64,000 bases of DNA from Mesocentrotus franciscanus (lineage: Eukaryota; Echinodermata; Echinoidea; Camarodonta; Strongylocentrotidae). The translations under genes were made by a program, and so were the position numbers. The notes beneath the pieces are model-generated. The model was not told the DNA's origin and did not search any database. It saw only the letters and a program-made list of their open reading frames with translations. Location of the stretch: the NCBI GenBank assembly GCA_037976565.1, contig CP137675.1:30641820-30705819 (forward strand). The letters are read 5' to 3'. This document shows, one piece after another, positions 59,001 through 64,000 of this stretch; position 1 is the stretch's first letter; the number at the start of each line of letters is the position of its first letter.

Positions 59001-59970
59001 GTCACCTTATGAATGCAAAATATCTCACCCCTTACCCGAGAAAGAGGTTGTTTTATGTCAGACCTCTTAAGATGCTTACGCTATAAGTCTTCGCACATGA
59101 GCAGTTTGAAGTGGCCGCAATATCGCATGTCTCTCAGCAATTAGAAAGTGGGACGTTTGACGCTACTGCGTCCACTGAGATTGGACCCAAAACGGTTAAT
59201 GCAGACGAATGTTCAGCGTTCTGTTCCAGCAAGCATTTTAAGCTGAATATAGAAAATAAATGAAAAGTATTCTTTGTTAAAGTTTACAGAGTTTCATATT
59301 CTATGATGTAAGTAAAATAGAAATGACAAGTAAAATAACTGAAAACTGATATATTACACAGTACCGTAGTATAAGCGTGATTAAAGAAAACATGCTGTCT
59401 TTAGTAGATGGCAACATACTGAATCAAGAATATATTATAGGAACTAATTCTTTATTCTGACAATGAATTATGTACATGAATATGCCATATTGAAACATTC
59501 CAACTGGTTAACCCTGGCACTCTCTACTTTTTTCATGACAAAAGCAAAAGAACGCTGGCTATATGAGATAAGTTTTCGGTTTGCGTTATATGCATTTATC
59601 TCGTTCCAGATAGTGCGTTTAGAGTCTTCGTTTATCAGGGGCAAATGATTATTATAACTGCGGCAAACGCTTTTCACATCCATCAACTGGGAATTCTTTT
59701 CCAATAACTATAAGAGAAAACTTTGTCAATAGCTCTTTCGTAACCTCTATCTCATCAATGCGTATAGTGTAGGGTTCCCATTTCCAGGTAACATATTTCC
59801 ATCCTGTATATTAAGAGACCTGGCTTAATTACGTAGGTAGGTTGCACATTTATTGGCTGTCTGGTTCTAAAAGTCAAGTACGTCTAATGCGGCCAAAAAC
59901 TGTAACATTCCGAGTCGTTAACCTTGGCCTGGTACTGTCACTCGAAATCATTATCATCATCTTACTCAAC
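56036..59970. other. Upstream of known START exons, no gene recognised
   Basis: The missing first START exon could lie here or beyond the window on the minus strand. I could not find a segment with the expected Met-helix-Trp pattern. Open frames of 60-121 codons match no family I know. Confidence 0.4.
57082..57162 (+). other. Possible orphan terminal exon, unassigned
   Basis: After TTAATTCCAG the plus strand stays open for 26 codons (RLERTEVVTKQAEAMISRAA then ENHKAA) and stops with TAA. The amino acid mix is helix-like and more protein-like than nearby frames. I do not recognise it and no partner exon was found. It may be chance or part of an unlisted repeat. Confidence 0.2.
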
Positions 59971-59979
59971 GACCGGCGG

Positions 59980-60275
59980 GGGCAAGACGTACTTTCTACA
60001 AGAGTTAAGGAGAGAGGGACAGAGATAGATGTGGGTCACGAGAAAGAGAGGGAGGAGAGAGAGAGAGAGAGGGAGAAATGAAGAGAGAGAGGGGGAGCGA
60101 TGGATCTAGTTCAACAATGGGTAATTGCAAAGGAGATTTGGGGTAGATAGAGACAGAGAGAAAGAGATAGATGTAGCTCAACAATGGGCACAAGACGGTA
60201 TTTCTAGAAGAGGTGGGGGAAAGATACAGGGATAGATATGGATTACTAGAGAAAGAGAGACAGAGAGAGAGACTG
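59980..60275 (+). repeat. GA-rich sequence with about 180-200 bp direct duplication
   Basis: The order CAAGACGTACTTTCTA, AGAGATAGATGTGG and AGTTCAACAATGGG recurs as CAAGACGGTATTTCTA, GGATAGATATGG and AGCTCAACAATGGG. This suggests a decayed tandem duplication overlaid with GA runs. Confidence 0.6.
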
Positions 60276-61080
60276 GGCCTCGTAATATCATAAGCATACT
60301 TTCCTTTTAGACCCTTTTTCTTGAAAACTGTCACAATCTATGATATAAATACAAACTGCAACAGTTGAAGAAATTGAAAATGCAAAGATTTCATTGCCGT
60401 TGTTAGAAGCAATTTTTCGAACTAGAAAAGTTTACAAACCTATCAGTAATATTCCTGCAGGCGTGCCGACGAATTCCTGATGACATTATCACAATCACAT
60501 TACTGATTTATAATGTCTATGGAGCCATTTGAATCATCCTACTGAAACTTTTATTATATTGATGTAAGGGAGGGGCTGATATTAAGGTCAAAACAAGATC
60601 GTTTATTGAAATGATGGATGTATGTCGTCTCCGGCGCAGGTGAGCTGGCACTCGCCATTAGCCGATTAAGAATTTCCTCTGAATTAATGTAAAAGATTAC
60701 TTTTTCCGCATAAATTGATGAATGATGAGTACGGTATCATCATTAATGATTGTAAGCTTCCAGAATAAGTAATGGCACAACGATGGTGAATGTAGCACTG
60801 AACTTGAAATACAGCAAACAGCTCGCTACAGCAACAGTTATTGCTTTAGAGATCGGAGATGTACTTAAATCTATATTTAATGTAATTTGCAAATGGAATA
60901 ATTTGTTAATTTATTTATCATGTTTATCGACAAACCTTCCACAGGTATAATTATATGAATTACAAAAAATCGTGTGAAATACCAAGATCGAATCGTCAGA
61001 GGGGCATAATGGTCAGGTTTTTCAAAGTGCATATGACAATCGCGTCTCGTTTTGATGTTACCACATTACAAGGCAGTCGA

Positions 61081-61114
61081 TATCATGTAGCGACAAAAGA
61101 ATCGCTACATGATA
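61081..61114. other. Perfect 13 bp stem hairpin
   Basis: TATCATGTAGCGA, an 8-base loop CAAAAGAA, and TCGCTACATGATA form a perfect stem. It is isolated, with no known function. Confidence 0.6.
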
Positions 61115-62397
61115 CCATTCACTACACCTGGGTCAAGAGACAAAATGTCTTCTAATATAATGGCAAGGATTTTATTCTCAACTGCTAGATTAAAATTTAC
61201 GAAGACGAATCCTTAGCCAATAATGCCAATGGTTCGCCAGTATCATGTGCACTGAAATATATGTCCTCCTTATATGTTTCATATTTAAAATTGTTGGGTA
61301 AAGCTAGGACAGATGGTTGTCCTCATTTGGGGGGAAACCGTCATGGATATTTCTTTTCCCAAACTATGAGATTTCCCCCAAATTTTAGTAAGAAAATACA
61401 GAAATGGTTGATTAGACAAAACAATACCCAGCTGGGCAAAAATGTTGGCAGATATGGTATGATACATAACGACCCTCTTACCAGACACATTTTACACTGG
61501 ATATTTAACATGTTTAAGAGTGTACTGCTGTTCCGATGTTTGTCATGCGCTTAACATTCAGCACTCTCTTGACACCGCTTATCATGTATTTGTACACTCC
61601 TCAAGCATGCAAGATAGACCTATCACTTATCATCACGATGATGAACTATTCACACATTTGGTAAGATCATTCCTCTGACAATCTCTTGCTCGTCTGGCAC
61701 TCTGGTAATCTAAGAGGACGGTGAAAGCGTGCGAGACGTCGATTGATGCTGCAACTGGAAAACTCCTCAGCCACCATAGAGATGTAATTCGGTTGGAGTG
61801 CGTGGGAAGTACCTTCGACTTCATTTGCCATTCGTCCGTATCAAGCCCGTCTCATGACCCAACAATGGCGCTCTCATCGCCTAATCAAGGATTCGTCTCT
61901 CCATAAACGAGGTTGATCATTCCACTTACAGAGCAAATTGTTTGCACCTGATCAGCGAGCCAGAGACAACTTTTTCTCGTGTACTTGAAATGTTTGAAGT
62001 ACAAGGAACAACTACCAATGTACACACAGACAGTTTCCCCCACAGACTAAGGGCAAAGTGCGACACATCATTACTTAACTGAAAACGATTTCAGCTCTAA
62101 ATAAAATAGCTACCAGACGGTATTACAGATTGTCAACAAGATGAATTATTCAACAAAAACAGTAAATGTCTGCGAAGCTATAGGGCTTAGTTATTCGGTT
62201 AAACAAATTAACATCCCTTCCCCTCCTTATTTAGAATAGACTCACAGTGCCTCTGTCCGTATGAGTTTCGAAAACGTGTATCCCTAACGTCTTTTGTAAT
62301 CAAGCTTTAAGGAAACCGTTCAGTAAAGTTTTCCTGGATGTCTTTAACCATGACTCTATGAATCCGTCTTCATTCAATGTGACCAACGTCCAATTTC
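61115..62397. other. No gene recognised
   Basis: Moderately higher GC at 61700-61900 but no homology to a known protein on either strand. Confidence 0.4.
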
Positions 62398-62565
62398 CCA
62401 CTTTCTTCTCTTTCCCTTCTCTCTCTTTATCTCTCTCTTTTCTCTTTATCTCTCTCCTTTTCTGTCCCCAACCATGCTCTTTCTCTCACATCTCAATATT
62501 TATCACTCTTCTTCTTCTTTATCCTTGTTTCTCACTCTCCCTCCCCATCTCTCTCTCTCTTTTAC
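62398..62565 (+). repeat. CT-rich tract
   Basis: Interrupted CTCTCT and TTCTTCTT sequence. The plus-strand frame through it is low complexity. Confidence 0.85.
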
Positions 62566-62869
62566 GGATACAAGCGTGTCATCAATTTACCTATTTGTCT
62601 TGAAATAAATGTTCCATGTTTTCGTTCTTACCCCAAACCACAACGAGGCGTGAAGAGTTTATCAACTGGCATCTGTCAAACTTTTGACGAGATCACCCTT
62701 TCAGAGCTCTGAAGATCGCTTTCTTTTCATCTTGCCATGCATTTACATCGCGAGAACATTCGAAGGTGACGTTTGAGCTTCATTCGTGTAACATTTCACT
62801 CGATTTTAGATCATTGGACGTAACAAAACAAAGATGCATGACAGTACAGAAGTCGTGATTTATATTCTA

Positions 62870-63012
62870 GGGGAATGAGGGAGAGGGTGAGAAAGAGAGA
62901 GAGAGAGAGAGAGAGTGTGAGAGGGAGGGAGAAAAGAGAGACAGGGAGAGAAAGAGAGAGACAGAGAGGGGAGAAAAGAGAGATAGGGAGAGAAAGAGAG
63001 AGACAGAGAGAA

Positions 63013-63045
<33 letters not shown>

Positions 63046-63295
63046 GAGAGAGAGAGACAGAGGGAGAGAGAGAGAGAGAGAAACAGAGACAGAGAGGGGA
63101 GAAAAGAGAGATAGGGAGAGAGACAGATAGAAAGAGAGAGAGAGAGAGAGAGAGAAGAGAGAGAGAGAAACAGAAAGACATAGAGGACGAGAGAGAAAGA
63201 AACAGAGAGGGGAGAGAGAAGAGAGACGGAGAGAGAGAGAGAGAGAGAGAAACCGAAAGACAGAGAGGAAGAGAGAGAGAGAGAGGGAGAGAATA
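62870..63295 (+). repeat. Long GA-rich tract with higher-order units
   Basis: About 425 bp of GAGAGA with embedded units such as GAGAAAAGAGAGATAGGGAG and AGACAGAGAGGGGAG that recur several times. All overlapping long frames, rich in Ser/Leu on the minus and Arg/Glu on the plus strand, are by-products. Confidence 0.95.
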
Positions 63296-64000
63296 GTAAT
63301 TGCTTTAGATCTATAGGTAGTAGATTCAGAGAGAGAAAGAAGAAAGTGAACAAGAGAGGCATCGAAGAAGGGAGTTTGTTTCAAATCAGGAAAATTAGCG
63401 AGAAATAGAGAGAGAGATGGGGGTAAATAAAAATAGAAATATAGTTACAGTTACCAGAGGGAAAAGAAGATAGGGAGAAAAAGAAAGATGTAAAAGAAGA
63501 GGAGAAGAAGAAAAGGGATCTAGACAGGGGAGTAATGAATCAGAAAAGCAAAGCCGAGGGGCATGATAATTAATTGAGCTCATGAAGTCACATACACGCC
63601 GCTTCACATATATTATTCAAGACACGGGTGCGAACATTTAGCGAGTTATTACCGTGAAGTATTGATGAAAGAACCAGCATATTTCAATCATGACTTTTTC
63701 ATCTACTCCAAACAAATTAATGTGCCAGAGGAGGGATTTAAAATCATTCAGTTGATTCCAAAAGTGGCGAACCGTGCGAAGAATACAAGAGGGTGTTTCA
63801 AATGACTACAACTTTTAAGTGTCGCCGTTAAAATTTGAAAGTATTAAAGATAATATTTCAGAAAGATACATGTACAAATATGTTTAGTACTGATGGAGGT
63901 AGAAATATTCTAGAAATAATTCTAGCGGTGTATATCGAAAATGTTGAGTTAGAAAGAAATCATAGCGTAGGGCGCATTGACCTTTCAGGGGATGAGAACA

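Noticed and set aside
58769..59086. 105-codon plus-strand frame
   Set aside because: Basic and Ser-rich without a recognised motif; consistent with a chance open frame.
61720..61830. Possible START first exon (ATGGCAAATGAAGTCGAAG then GTACTT on the minus strand)
   Set aside because: Six codons plus one base would leave in the wrong phase for the 54670 exon, and the region lacks the expected helix and Trp.
62811..63384. Long Ser/Leu-rich minus-strand frames and an Arg/Glu plus-strand frame
   Set aside because: They arise from the GA tract, which is open in several frames because GA and CT repeats contain no stops.
1..64000. CRISPR arrays, operons, riboswitches or prokaryotic origins
   Set aside because: The window is clearly eukaryotic. 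All regular repeats are tandem satellites or transposon ends without spacers.

Overview
The window is animal nuclear DNA: AT-rich, intron-dense, and packed with miniature transposons, SINE and LINE remnants and simple repeats. Gene content and repeat style (tRNA-headed SINEs, CR1/L2-like LINE tails ending in TTA runs, foldback MITEs with a GGG-TTTCACAAAG type end) fit a marine invertebrate deuterostome, most likely an echinoderm. That placement is inference and no species can be named. Nothing bacterial, viral or CRISPR-like is present.

Three protein-coding genes can be supported, all on the minus strand. (1) The first coding exon of a nuclear lamin lies at 2966-3372; the rest of that gene runs off the left edge. 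(2) A complete 20-exon VPS33B gene (Sec1/Munc18 family) lies between 27554 and 8321. Its exons join without a frame break into 623 codons and end in a normal stop. (3) A STARD5-like START-domain lipid-transfer gene occupies at least 54670 to 34307. Five exons give the last 188 residues; the N-terminal exon was not found.

Layout: 1-2965 is lamin intron 1. 3373-8320 is intergenic, with LINE, SINE and MITE remnants. 8321-27554 is VPS33B, whose introns carry at least ten mobile-element remnants, including an antisense intron-containing Myb/SANT-like transposon pseudogene. 27555-34306 is intergenic with a long TA run, CT tracts and MITEs. 34307-54670 is the START gene, with introns of 3 to 10 kb holding a third copy of the TTAA MITE, a LINE 3' end and minisatellites. 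54671-64000 has no recognised exon but holds an 86-87 bp satellite, a 7 bp repeat and long GA tracts.

The three genes do not form a pathway. VPS33B acts in endosomal and lysosome-related organelle trafficking, STARD5-like proteins carry sterol or bile-acid-type lipids, and lamin builds the nuclear lamina. The most unusual observation is a partial tandem copy of the VPS33B terminal exon (8509-8635) that keeps the splice acceptor but lacks the coding tail. Two pairs or sets of TTAA-flanked MITEs come next. I did not find evidence of a wholly new biological system.
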